DNA of 33,910 nucleotides from JBFHES01 sp041584015. GTDB lineage: Bacteria > Bacteroidota > Bacteroidia > Bacteroidales > M50B96. The DNA lies in NCBI GenBank assembly GCA_041584015.1, contig JBFHES010000015.1, positions 1 through 33,910 of the forward strand, written 5' to 3'. Shown here piece after piece: positions 18,461 through 26,241 of the stretch (within the stretch, counting starts at the first letter, position 1; the number at the start of each line of letters is the position of its first letter). A program made the translations under genes and the position numbers. The notes below the pieces were generated by a model. That model had not been told where the DNA came from. It worked only from the letters and a program-made list of their open reading frames with translations, and made no database searches.

Positions 18461-19309
18461 CTAATTTTGGGAGGTTTCGAGCTCCTTAATGCGCTCTCTT
18501 AGCTCTTTAATTCGGAACTCTCTTCCGATGAACAAGGTGTTAAATCGCTCGAGTTCATCATTTAATTTTTTTAGCTGATTGTTAGAACTAAGTAGATGTT
18601 CGTTTTTGCGTTCAACTTCGAAGGTGCGTTCCTGAACTAAAAGTTCCAGATTTGTTTTAATTGCCTGAAGTTCGGTATTAGACTTTCGTAATTTTGCACC
18701 TTGATTTTGCGCATATTCCAAAGAGCTGATTAATTTTTTTTGTATTCTGTGAATGCTGAATAAAAGTACAATTGCCAAGAAGGAGAAGCTTATACAAACC
18801 GCAATCCAGGTAACCCAGTTTTTGTAACTGGTTAGAATGGCTGCCTGCACATCAAGTAATTCTGTTGTAAATAAGTATCCCCCAATCACAAATGAAACAA
18901 GACAAACCAGGAAGGTAATAATGCCTTCTTTTAGCCCCATAAGTATAGTTGAAAGCACAATGATGGTTAAATACACCATGGAAGTTGCTCCAAAAAATCC
19001 TTCGTTCATTATAATATAACTGGAAACCAAATAGCAGCTTGAGATGATCAGTATGGAGATTGCTCTTGTTGATAACCTGTTTCTCAGGAAAAAACCAACC
19101 ATGAATGGTACAAATAAAACAACATAAATAATGCTTGCTTGCGATATGTCGTATTGAGCATATTCCAAAATAGCCATGAGTATAGATAAGAATCCAAGTA
19201 AGGCCGAGATATATAGAATTACGTTTAGGGTTTTTCGCTTGTAGGCTTCTATTGTCTGACCGGATGGACTAGCTGAATTGAAATTTTCATGCAATGTTTT
19301 TAACGCCAT
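18461..19309 (-). CDS. Six-TM membrane protein with coiled coil and GREFRI tail
   Basis: 282 residues. Six hydrophobic helices (about 29-51, 58-75, 83-101, 109-125, 129-147 and 166-187) are followed by a cytoplasmic coiled coil (about 190-262, with QERTFEVERKN) and the tail FNTLFIGREFRIKELRERI. It has no PAS domain and no kinase or other output domain. The membrane part has the look of a MASE-like or 7TM-type sensory input module, but I do not recognise a named family. It is the shortest of the four tail-bearing proteins and shows that the tail occurs without PAS domains. It lies alone between the nitrilase gene and the transglutaminase operon. Confidence 0.85.
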   Translation of the reverse strand: MALKTLHENFNSASPSGQTIEAYKRKTLNVILYISALLGFLSILMAILEYAQYDISQASIIYVVLFVPFMVGFFLRNRLSTRAISILIISSCYLVSSYIIMNEGFFGATSMVYLTIIVLSTILMGLKEGIITFLVCLVSFVIGGYLFTTELLDVQAAILTSYKNWVTWIAVCISFSFLAIVLLFSIHRIQKKLISSLEYAQNQGAKLRKSNTELQAIKTNLELLVQERTFEVERKNEHLLSSNNQLKKLNDELERFNTLFIGREFRIKELRERIKELETSQN

Positions 19310-19470
19310 AATGTAATATCATCAATAAAGAATTGCTAACAACCTTGGAAATCTAAAATCCTAGCAATAAAAATAGAAAAATATGCTACGCGGCTGACAG
19401 CTGAAAGTTTTATTTTATCAGTTTAACTTATGATTATTTTTCATTGTTTATTGAATACATGAATTGATAA

Positions 19471-19506
19471 AACAAAGAGGCTAGCATTGCTGCTAACCTC
19501 TTTGTT
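19471..19506 (-). terminator. Terminator of the transglutaminase operon
   Basis: A 16-bp inverted repeat (AACAAAGAGGCTAGCA / TGCTAACCTCTTTGTT, one mismatch) with a TTGC loop, flanked by T-rich sequence on both sides. It lies 36 nt beyond the stop of the gene at 19542-21785 and so ends the three-gene minus-strand operon. The symmetric A/T flanks mean it may also work in the other direction. Confidence 0.85.
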
Positions 19507-19541
19507 TTATTTTAGATGCGACAAGCTGTTTGATCTTGTTC

Positions 19542-21785
19542 TTATATAGGTTTAAGTACTGCTTTCTTTTGACTGAAGTTATAGGCCTCTTCCAGAAAAT
19601 CAATAAATAATGGCCAGTCAGTAGCCAGAGCATTTTGAACCTTGTATTTTTTATGAACTTCAAGTTTTAGCACTCCTTCTTCTATTTTTGCTACCGAGGT
19701 AAATTCACCTTTTTCATTAACCACACTTACATTAAATGCATCAAGTCCTTCTACTTTATATCCCACAGGAATTTTAAGGTTGATTTTGTTGATATAGCAT
19801 TTTGCATAATCAAGATGAATATCGGCTCTTCTTTCCATGTCTTCTTGCTCCAAAGCAAACTGGTCGCCAATAAATTTCCCAAGATCAATTACATAATTTT
19901 TACCAGCCTTTCTAAGAAGATTATTAACTGTGAATTCCTCATCATAAATTAAATCCTTGGCGTTTCTGGAGCGTCCGTCTGATATGAGTTTGAAATCATC
20001 GTAGGATTCTATTTCATAATCGTCTTCATGATGTTGTTTCAGGTATTCATATTTCTTCTGTAGACGTTCTTTTTCTTCTTCTTTTTTCTGCCTATTAATT
20101 TCCTTTATGCGTGCCTTATTTCCTCTTGGCTTATCCGGTCCTTTGTATTTCGGATCGTACTTTTTCTTCTCTTGCTCAAAATACTCGACAGAATACAAGG
20201 CAATTCCAGCATAGTACGTTTTGAAATATCCTTTACAGGTATTATGGCTTTTAAACTTGATGTTTGAGAAATCATCAGCGATGGTAGCTGTGATATCATG
20301 CTCAATACTGTTATCCTCGTATGATCCCGCAGGAATAGTGGTTCTTGTGATAGGTATTTTGTCGTACTTGTTGTTTTTGTCGTAGCGGAACTCAATTGCT
20401 TCGCTTCCTCTTACACTATGCGGAATGTACTCATCTGTTGTGAAGTTTGTGAAGTTAAAGAAATACCTGTCGCCAACCTTTACTCCGGAAATAAGCTCAT
20501 CGGCCAGCAAAACATCACCAAAGCCTCCATAGCGCTTGTCAACAGCTATTACATACTTGCATTTAATTTTAAGCTTCGTAAGAAGATCAATAAATGAATA
20601 GGTGAAATAATGGTTCTTAATTGGAAGTTCATCTGCTTTTAAATAGGAAGATTGATAGGAACTTGTGATATTGAAAAACAGGTTTTGGTAGAATTTATAT
20701 CTTAAGAAATAGTAAATCTCGGTTGCAACTTTTTCCGGATTCTTCATATTCTTATGATAGCGGTTCATATATCCAATGGCATCAACGTGCTCTGTAATTA
20801 ATCCTTTCCGACGCGTATTTCTGTTCTGTATGTTATCTAAATCAAGTGTGTCGTTAACCAGATGATCATCTTCAATTAAAAGATGCGTTGTTGGGATTAA
20901 TCCTTTTAAGATGAGGTTTGCCTGAAATTTTACGTAAGGTTCGTTCAGGTACTGGTACTTCCAGTATTCATAGTGAAGCTTCTCTCTGTCGGTATCTTCA
21001 ATGGTATAGGTTCTGATGTCGGGAATTACTCTGCCCTTTTTGTCAAGTTCAGGTTTTCCTGGTTTTGCTTCAGGCGCTCCATTAAAATTCCTAAAACTAA
21101 TGAAATACAGATCGTCGGCAGCAATGTGGAATTTCTGCTTCACAATCGGATATTTTCCTGCGAGTGTAAAAACAAGAGGAGAGTAGGAATATGCTGTTTG
21201 TACAATGGCAAAATCCTCACTCGTATAGTAATAGTCAATAATGTCACCAAGTTCCAGATTCGGAATTGCTATTTTTTTGTAGGTCTCAAAACTAAATCTA
21301 CCCAACGAACTTTCGTAGCGTTCCAGATAGCTTCTTCTAAAATAAGACGGAACTTCGTTGGAGGCAACTTCTACCGATTCTTCCAAATCAACAATGTGCT
21401 CAGTGCCGTCGGGCTTAATAATTTTTATGCCAAACGATTCCTCATATAGGCTGGAGTAACGGTAATAGAAAATATCAAAGTTGTCAATAGCTGCGTTGTC
21501 GTTAAGTTTTATGCGCCTGCGAAATGCTTGTTCATGAATGGCCTTGGTTGATCTGTTACGAAGATATTTATGCGTGTGCGACTGGCACAGTACAACGGCA
21601 GATTCATCCGCCCATTTCTCCGGAATCTCCGTGATGTTAAAGTCTTCGTCGTCAGCGGCAAATACCTCACTGCTTTGCTCTTCCTGCATGCGTTTCTTTC
21701 GCAGCTCTGAGGCTTTACTCTGACCAAACATAGTTGCGCCACTAAGTGCAATTGCAAGTATTAAAAGGAGTGTTTTTAGTTTCAT
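19542..21785 (-). CDS. Secreted DUF3857/transglutaminase-like protein, catalytic residues lost
   Basis: 747 residues with a signal peptide (cleavage after ...TMFGQ, about 22). A DUF3857-like beta-rich domain covers roughly 45-300 and a transglutaminase-fold remnant roughly 340-450. In the remnant, the site that normally reads GDCKDxA is HYFTYSFIDLLTKLKIKCKY, with no cysteine in the catalytic position, and the usual His and Asp motifs are not recognisable. It is therefore probably a non-enzymatic paralogue. A highly charged helical insertion (about 555-625, rich in Lys and Glu) separates it from a C-terminal beta domain. The gene starts 1 nt after the stop of an apparently active paralogue, so the two products are likely made together and may form a complex. 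Function unknown; envelope location expected. Confidence 0.85.
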   Translation of the reverse strand: MKLKTLLLILAIALSGATMFGQSKASELRKKRMQEEQSSEVFAADDEDFNITEIPEKWADESAVVLCQSHTHKYLRNRSTKAIHEQAFRRRIKLNDNAAIDNFDIFYYRYSSLYEESFGIKIIKPDGTEHIVDLEESVEVASNEVPSYFRRSYLERYESSLGRFSFETYKKIAIPNLELGDIIDYYYTSEDFAIVQTAYSYSPLVFTLAGKYPIVKQKFHIAADDLYFISFRNFNGAPEAKPGKPELDKKGRVIPDIRTYTIEDTDREKLHYEYWKYQYLNEPYVKFQANLILKGLIPTTHLLIEDDHLVNDTLDLDNIQNRNTRRKGLITEHVDAIGYMNRYHKNMKNPEKVATEIYYFLRYKFYQNLFFNITSSYQSSYLKADELPIKNHYFTYSFIDLLTKLKIKCKYVIAVDKRYGGFGDVLLADELISGVKVGDRYFFNFTNFTTDEYIPHSVRGSEAIEFRYDKNNKYDKIPITRTTIPAGSYEDNSIEHDITATIADDFSNIKFKSHNTCKGYFKTYYAGIALYSVEYFEQEKKKYDPKYKGPDKPRGNKARIKEINRQKKEEEKERLQKKYEYLKQHHEDDYEIESYDDFKLISDGRSRNAKDLIYDEEFTVNNLLRKAGKNYVIDLGKFIGDQFALEQEDMERRADIHLDYAKCYINKINLKIPVGYKVEGLDAFNVSVVNEKGEFTSVAKIEEGVLKLEVHKKYKVQNALATDWPLFIDFLEEAYNFSQKKAVLKPI

Positions 21786-21786
21786 G

Positions 21787-23727
21787 TTAATTCTTTTTTA
21801 GGATGATTTGATCGTTGTAGAACTTCTTTAGTAGAACAACTGATTCGTTCCAGATTGTTGCATTTTTTACATCAATATTTCCTGTTTTGATGATTAGCGT
21901 TTTATTGTAATCCAGTTGATGATTACTTTGATTGTAGCTGTAATCCAATTGCATGCTAAATTCATCATTGTCAATATTTACGCTTTCAGGAAGGTAATCA
22001 ACCTGATAGGCTGCAGGAATAGCTATCGTCATTTCTCGTTGAATGGTAACCTTTTCGCCAAAATACAAATCGTTTACACGATTCTCTTCCACTTCAAGAT
22101 TTGCAAAGTCTTTATGTTGATCGGTATTCAGGTAAAGTTCATTCTCCAGCTGTGTTATCTGGTTATTGATGCTTATGTCGAAAGCTAATTCAATAGGAGT
22201 ATTTCTGTCATCCATCCCGGTTGCCGTTACATTTGAAACCTCCATGTTTTTATAGTAACTGCTTATCTCATTCATTAATTCTTTGTCATACTCGGTTTTC
22301 GAAACCATCGAGAATTCTCTAAATAAATCAGTCTTTTCCTCGCCGGTGTAAGTCTGGGTTCCTGTGCCGCTAATACTTTCGTCGCTTAGCTTTAAGTCTA
22401 GCTTGGTAATTATTGAATTATGATCGAAACTAAATTCGGGAATGGTATCGATTACATATTCGGCACCATTCTCAATTAATACATCCTGTCCTTGAATTCG
22501 ATGAGCATAATCGCCTAATGCAATTCCTTTCTCCGTGGCATCAAGAAAGTAGGTAGTGCCATTGTGGTAGAGTGTGGTAATCATGTGATTGTCTACAGCC
22601 AATGATGGAATTGAATAATCGTATGGAATGGAACGTGTACCAACCCAAGTTAAACGTGCATCAAATCCTGCAAGCTGAAGCATTTCACAAGTAAGGTTTG
22701 CCATTCCCTTGCAGTCGCCGTGTCGTTTGTTATACACTTCTTGCGCGGTACTTGGCATAAAACCCATAATCCCGTTTTCGTAGGCCAGATAACGAATGTT
22801 GTCTTGTACCCAATAAAAAATTGCTTCAATCTTTTCAATGTCGGTACTTGCCGATTTAGTTAGTTCTGCAACTTTCTGCTTAAAGACCTCCGGTTCGTTT
22901 TCAACCTGATTTACCAGTTGAGAATACCAGCCATATAAATCTTCTACACCTTTAAAAAGGTTGTATGTTTCCTTTTTATGTACAAAGCTTTTGGGTGCCA
23001 GAAAAATATGAGGTAAGGACATTTGATAGTTCGATGCAAGAATATCGTTGTTTACCGGTTCAATATCTTTCAGGGTATAGGTAATTGTTTTTACACCTTT
23101 CTTATCAGTTACCTCTGTTTTTTTAATATTGAAGTTGTCGAAGTTTATTTCAACAAAATCAATGTCGAGCCACTTGGGTACTTTAAATTCAATTACTTTT
23201 TCCTTAATCGGGTAAGATGAGTGAAAGAAGGGAAAGCTGATGTATTTAATGTCATAGAACTGATGCATGTAATTGTATTTCTTACGTTCACCAATTCTAT
23301 CGAAGGATAAATAGAAAGACAATTCGCTTACGTCGTTGTAAAAAATACCATTTACCTTAATGGCCGACTCCTCAGTAGATACGAACTCTTTCTTGCCCTT
23401 ATAATTAGTTGCACCAACTCGCACCACATGCGATTGCTCATCGAAGCGAATGTTTTTCCAGAAGCTACCATTTAGTTCTCTTAAGCAAAGGATGGTTTCC
23501 TCTTCGGTAAGAATTCCCTGAACGGTTTTCTCTTTAGCATCATAGGTGAATCTGAACTTTTCTACTGATTGAATGGAGGCAAAGTTTTCTTCGGGGTACA
23601 GTTCTTTATACTTGTCGGCAAGTTTAATATCTTCAGGGTTGGCCTTGATTAATTGACCAAAAGTGGAACTGGTAATCAAAAAGTAGCCAATAAAAAGTAG
23701 TAAAGTAGTTTTTATGTAAATGCTCAT
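21787..23727 (-). CDS. Secreted DUF3857 / transglutaminase-like protein, catalytic triad intact
   Basis: 646 residues with a signal peptide (...STFGQ, about 25). DUF3857-like domain (about 50-270), then a transglutaminase-like domain with the expected triad: Cys339 in RHGDCKGMANL, His381 in DNHMIT and Asp396 in YFLDATEKG. A C-terminal beta-rich domain follows. Proteins of this architecture are common in Bacteroidota and are thought to be periplasmic or surface cysteine peptidases or acyltransferases; no substrate is established. It lies 3 nt after the barrel-like protein gene and 1 nt before its inactive paralogue, so the three form an operon. Confidence 0.92.
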   Translation of the reverse strand: MSIYIKTTLLLFIGYFLITSSTFGQLIKANPEDIKLADKYKELYPEENFASIQSVEKFRFTYDAKEKTVQGILTEEETILCLRELNGSFWKNIRFDEQSHVVRVGATNYKGKKEFVSTEESAIKVNGIFYNDVSELSFYLSFDRIGERKKYNYMHQFYDIKYISFPFFHSSYPIKEKVIEFKVPKWLDIDFVEINFDNFNIKKTEVTDKKGVKTITYTLKDIEPVNNDILASNYQMSLPHIFLAPKSFVHKKETYNLFKGVEDLYGWYSQLVNQVENEPEVFKQKVAELTKSASTDIEKIEAIFYWVQDNIRYLAYENGIMGFMPSTAQEVYNKRHGDCKGMANLTCEMLQLAGFDARLTWVGTRSIPYDYSIPSLAVDNHMITTLYHNGTTYFLDATEKGIALGDYAHRIQGQDVLIENGAEYVIDTIPEFSFDHNSIITKLDLKLSDESISGTGTQTYTGEEKTDLFREFSMVSKTEYDKELMNEISSYYKNMEVSNVTATGMDDRNTPIELAFDISINNQITQLENELYLNTDQHKDFANLEVEENRVNDLYFGEKVTIQREMTIAIPAAYQVDYLPESVNIDNDEFSMQLDYSYNQSNHQLDYNKTLIIKTGNIDVKNATIWNESVVLLKKFYNDQIILKKN

Positions 23728-23730
23728 AAA

Positions 23731-24414
23731 TTAGTAGTTTAAGAATCGGCCGAAGGATAGTTGGAATGTTTTTGGACTAATAACATTAGAACCTGATGCT
23801 TCTTTGGGGTTTGAACCGAAGCCATATTTAAAGGAAAGTTCCTTTAGCACATTGTTCTTGCTCCACCATCGAATTCCTGCAATTACCATCGGTTGTGTCC
23901 ATGTGGTGATTGGTTTTTCAACAGGATCTTCTAAACCAAAATTGTCGTCGTATTTAATTACAAATAATTGATTGTATTCTAAACCAGCACCTAGGTAGTA
24001 ACCAAAGTTCTTGGCTGTTTCGTAAGTAGAGCCAGCGCCAAAATTCAAGGTGAGATAACCAGGGAAGTTGATGTTTCCGATCCCATCTTCACTTGCGGAA
24101 AATGCAAAGGCAGGAGCAATGTTAATGCCAATACCCATGTCTTCACCAAACTCAACCGGGTTAAATCTTAAATTATAAATAAGGGTATAATAGGAGAAAC
24201 TGCTTAAAGCACGATATTCATACTCAGGAGTATTTTCGTAAAGTCCTGTTGCCGGATTGTATTCTGATGTTAAGGTGAATGTTGCTGCATAGGCTGGAGC
24301 AAAGGCAAAGTCGGTATATACACAAGATTTTATTCCTTGGTAAAACCGGTTTGTTTGTCCAATTGTTAGAACAGTAAATAATAAGAGTGCCAATAAGATG
24401 GTAAGTTTTCTCAT
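23731..24414 (-). CDS. Outer-membrane-barrel-like secreted protein
   Basis: 227 residues with a signal peptide (...LTIGQ, about 20). The mature part is a run of amphipathic strands with glycine-rich turns (YYLGAGLEYN, FKYGFGSNP), and it ends in strand-like TFQLSFGRFLNY with a terminal aromatic residue, typical of outer-membrane beta-barrels. I do not recognise a named family. The protein at 24662-25339 is a paralogue, with the same opening, the same FKYGFG motif and the same kind of end. It is the first gene of an operon with two transglutaminase-like genes (3-nt and 1-nt gaps), so it may be the outer-membrane partner of those proteins. Confidence 0.8.
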   Translation of the reverse strand: MRKLTILLALLLFTVLTIGQTNRFYQGIKSCVYTDFAFAPAYAATFTLTSEYNPATGLYENTPEYEYRALSSFSYYTLIYNLRFNPVEFGEDMGIGINIAPAFAFSASEDGIGNINFPGYLTLNFGAGSTYETAKNFGYYLGAGLEYNQLFVIKYDDNFGLEDPVEKPITTWTQPMVIAGIRWWSKNNVLKELSFKYGFGSNPKEASGSNVISPKTFQLSFGRFLNY

Positions 24415-24496
24415 AACAGTTGTAATTTCGATTAGTAGCTTTTTATCTTTTTTTTGTCAATTTCGATCCGAATGTATTATTTCTGGTTTTTGCCTC

Positions 24497-24504
24497 CAAA
24501 TTTA
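24497..24504 (-). promoter_or_regulatory. Candidate promoter of the barrel/transglutaminase operon
   Basis: On the minus strand this reads TAAATTTG, a TAnnTTTG match, 83 nt before the start of the first operon gene. The -33 region (around 24520) is not a clear TTTG, so confidence is limited. Confidence 0.35.
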
Positions 24505-24661
24505 CCGGCTTGTTGTTAAACAGGTGTTAATTTGATGAGCTAAGTTCAATTGTATCAAGCTTATTAGTCTGGCTAAGATGTAGCTGGTAAAGGTTGAAAT
24601 GTCACTTTCTTACTTGATTTATTTTGCACGCCTAGGTGTTGTTTATTTTCTGTTAGCATCA

Positions 24662-25339
24662 TTAATATCCAATAAACCAACCATAGCTTAGTTGGAATGA
24701 TTGTGCTCTGAAAATGCTGGATTGTTCATCGCCCGGTTCAAGATTTTTATTGCCGAAGCCGTATTTAAAGGCAAACTCGAATAAGCGGTCGTTTTTATTC
24801 CAAAACCGGTATCCACTAATTAGCAAGGGTTGCAACCAAGATTGTCTCTTGTCTGTTTCTGATGCGCCAAAAATGATTAACGGTATTAAGTTATATTCAT
24901 AGCCAAAGCCAATAAACCCGCCATAATCCTTAACCGATCTGTTGGTGGCACCAGCACCGAAATCAATACTTAAATAAACTGGGGCATTTAATGCAAGAAA
25001 TCCCTCGGCTTCAACCACTGTGGATAATTGAATATCGGGCACCACATTTATTCCTAATGCCAAATGATCGCTTTGTTCGTAAGCATTGTATCTTAGACCA
25101 TACAGAAAACTATAAATGGATACATTTACGCCCTGTTCATATCCGTAATTCCAAACCTCTTCTTGCTGACCAAGTATGGGGTTATAATCATATTCCATGT
25201 CCGACCATAGTAAATTAGCCGGTAGTATAGTTACTTCGCTCATGGAGCATACCTTAAACGTTCTAAGAAATTTGCTTTCCTGGCTTTGCACTGTAATGCT
25301 GAGGAATATAAGCAAAAGGATGGGGAGCAGTTTATTCAT
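24662..25339 (-). CDS. Outer-membrane-barrel-like secreted protein, paralogue
   Basis: 225 residues with a signal peptide (...TVQSQ, about 20). It alternates amphipathic strands and turns, has GGFIGFGYEYN, FKYGFGNKN and the end SFQLSYGWFIGY with a terminal aromatic. It aligns along its length with the protein at 23731-24414 and the two lie in tandem, 247 nt apart, so they arose by duplication. The larger gap suggests separate transcription. Its upstream region is shared with the divergent FKBP gene and holds a long dyad. Function unknown; outer-membrane location is inferred from the pattern. Confidence 0.78.
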   Translation of the reverse strand: MNKLLPILLLIFLSITVQSQESKFLRTFKVCSMSEVTILPANLLWSDMEYDYNPILGQQEEVWNYGYEQGVNVSIYSFLYGLRYNAYEQSDHLALGINVVPDIQLSTVVEAEGFLALNAPVYLSIDFGAGATNRSVKDYGGFIGFGYEYNLIPLIIFGASETDKRQSWLQPLLISGYRFWNKNDRLFEFAFKYGFGNKNLEPGDEQSSIFRAQSFQLSYGWFIGY

Positions 25340-25371
25340 GTTTTTTATTGCAGTTGATCAATTAGCAGGTT

Positions 25372-25410
25372 AATTATCTAAATGACAGTTTAACTGTTTA
25401 GTAGATAATT
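25372..25410. promoter_or_regulatory. 39-bp dyad between divergent genes, possible operator
   Basis: Symmetric structure: outer arms AATTATCTA / TAGATAATT (9 bp, perfect), inner arms ACAGTT / AACTGT (6 bp, perfect) about a single central T, with 4-nt unpaired spacers on each side. It lies 33 nt upstream of the barrel gene at 25339 and 172 nt upstream of the FKBP gene. Because both flanking genes point away from it, a terminator is not needed here; a protein-binding site or an RNA hairpin in a leader are the likelier roles. Confidence 0.5.
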
Positions 25411-25533
25411 GCCCTAAAATATGCTTTATGCTTTTTACTTCAAAGATTCAGCGTCTATTTGGATGCATTCTTAACTAATTGCGTGGCCGATTAATTATGT
25501 TTTAAAAAAGGAAAACTGCTTGCTCAGGAACAT

Positions 25534-25541
25534 TATCTTTG
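25534..25541 (+). promoter_or_regulatory. Bacteroidota-type -7 element of the FKBP gene
   Basis: TATCTTTG, an exact TAnnTTTG match, 40 nt before the ATG at 25582. The -33 part is not well matched; a TTG occurs only about 11 nt upstream. Confidence 0.45.
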
Positions 25542-25581
25542 CCAGCTATTTAAAACTCGAATTAGAATTAAATAAGAATAG

Positions 25582-26169
25582 ATGAACGAATTAAGTTATA
25601 GTTTAGGTGTAAGTGTTGCACTAAACTTAAAAGAGCAAGGATTTGAGATTAGCAGCATTGATGACTTTACAAAAGCCTTACACGATGTTTTAGCAGATAA
25701 GGAATTGGCGCTTTCAATGGAAACCGTAAACGAAACTGTAAATAATTTCTTTAAGGATATGCAAGACAAGAAGTTTGCTGAGCAAAAAGCTGAAGGCGAA
25801 AAATTTCTGGCCGATAATGCTAAAAGAGAAGGTGTTATAACTCTTGAAAGTGGTTTGCAATATGAAATCATTACTGAAGGTAAAGGCGACAAGCCAACTG
25901 CTGCAAGTACGGTAACAACGCATTATCATGGTACTTTTTTAAACGGAAATGTATTCGACAGTTCTGTTCAGCGCAACGAGCCGGCAAGTTTTCCAGTTGG
26001 TGGCGTAATTAAAGGTTGGACCGAAGCTTTACAATTAATGTCAATCGGATCGAAGTGGAAATTATTTATTCCTTCAGAATTGGCTTATGGCGCGCAAGGT
26101 GCTGGTAATGCAATTCCACCGCATACTTCATTAATCTTTGAAGTTGAGCTCATCTCTATTGATAGCTAA
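25582..26169 (+). CDS. FKBP-type peptidyl-prolyl cis-trans isomerase
   Basis: 195 residues, no signal peptide, so probably cytoplasmic. Residues about 1-70 are a helical dimerisation arm of the FkpA/FklB type (MNELSYSLGVSVALNLKEQG). A linker helix (QKAEGEKFLADNAKREGV) leads to the FKBP domain (about 90-195) with THYHGTFLNGNVFDSS, the FPVGGVIKGWTEALQLM loop and WKLFIPSELAYGAQG ending in IPPHTSLIFEVELI, all standard active-site and core elements. It speeds prolyl isomerisation in folding clients. Bacteroidota often have exported versions of this protein; this one lacks the export signal. Monocistronic, closed by the terminator at 26190-26222. Confidence 0.95.
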   Translation: MNELSYSLGVSVALNLKEQGFEISSIDDFTKALHDVLADKELALSMETVNETVNNFFKDMQDKKFAEQKAEGEKFLADNAKREGVITLESGLQYEIITEGKGDKPTAASTVTTHYHGTFLNGNVFDSSVQRNEPASFPVGGVIKGWTEALQLMSIGSKWKLFIPSELAYGAQGAGNAIPPHTSLIFEVELISIDS

Positions 26170-26189
26170 GCATATAAAAAGCAGATATA

Positions 26190-26222
26190 AAAAATGGCGA
26201 CTCAACTGAGTCGCCATTTTTT
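26190..26222. terminator. Bidirectional terminator between convergent genes
   Basis: Stem TGGCGACT(C) / (G)AGTCGCCA, perfect, with a tiny AACT loop, flanked by A5 on the left and T6 on the right, so a T-run follows the hairpin on each strand. It lies 20 nt after the FKBP stop and 19 nt after the stop of the convergent gene at 26242. Confidence 0.93.
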
Positions 26223-26241
26223 ATTTAATGATGGTTGTGTT

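Noticed and set aside
20973..21449. 158-codon open frame on the + strand
   Set aside because: Antisense to the well-supported secreted transglutaminase-like gene; no recognisable domain.
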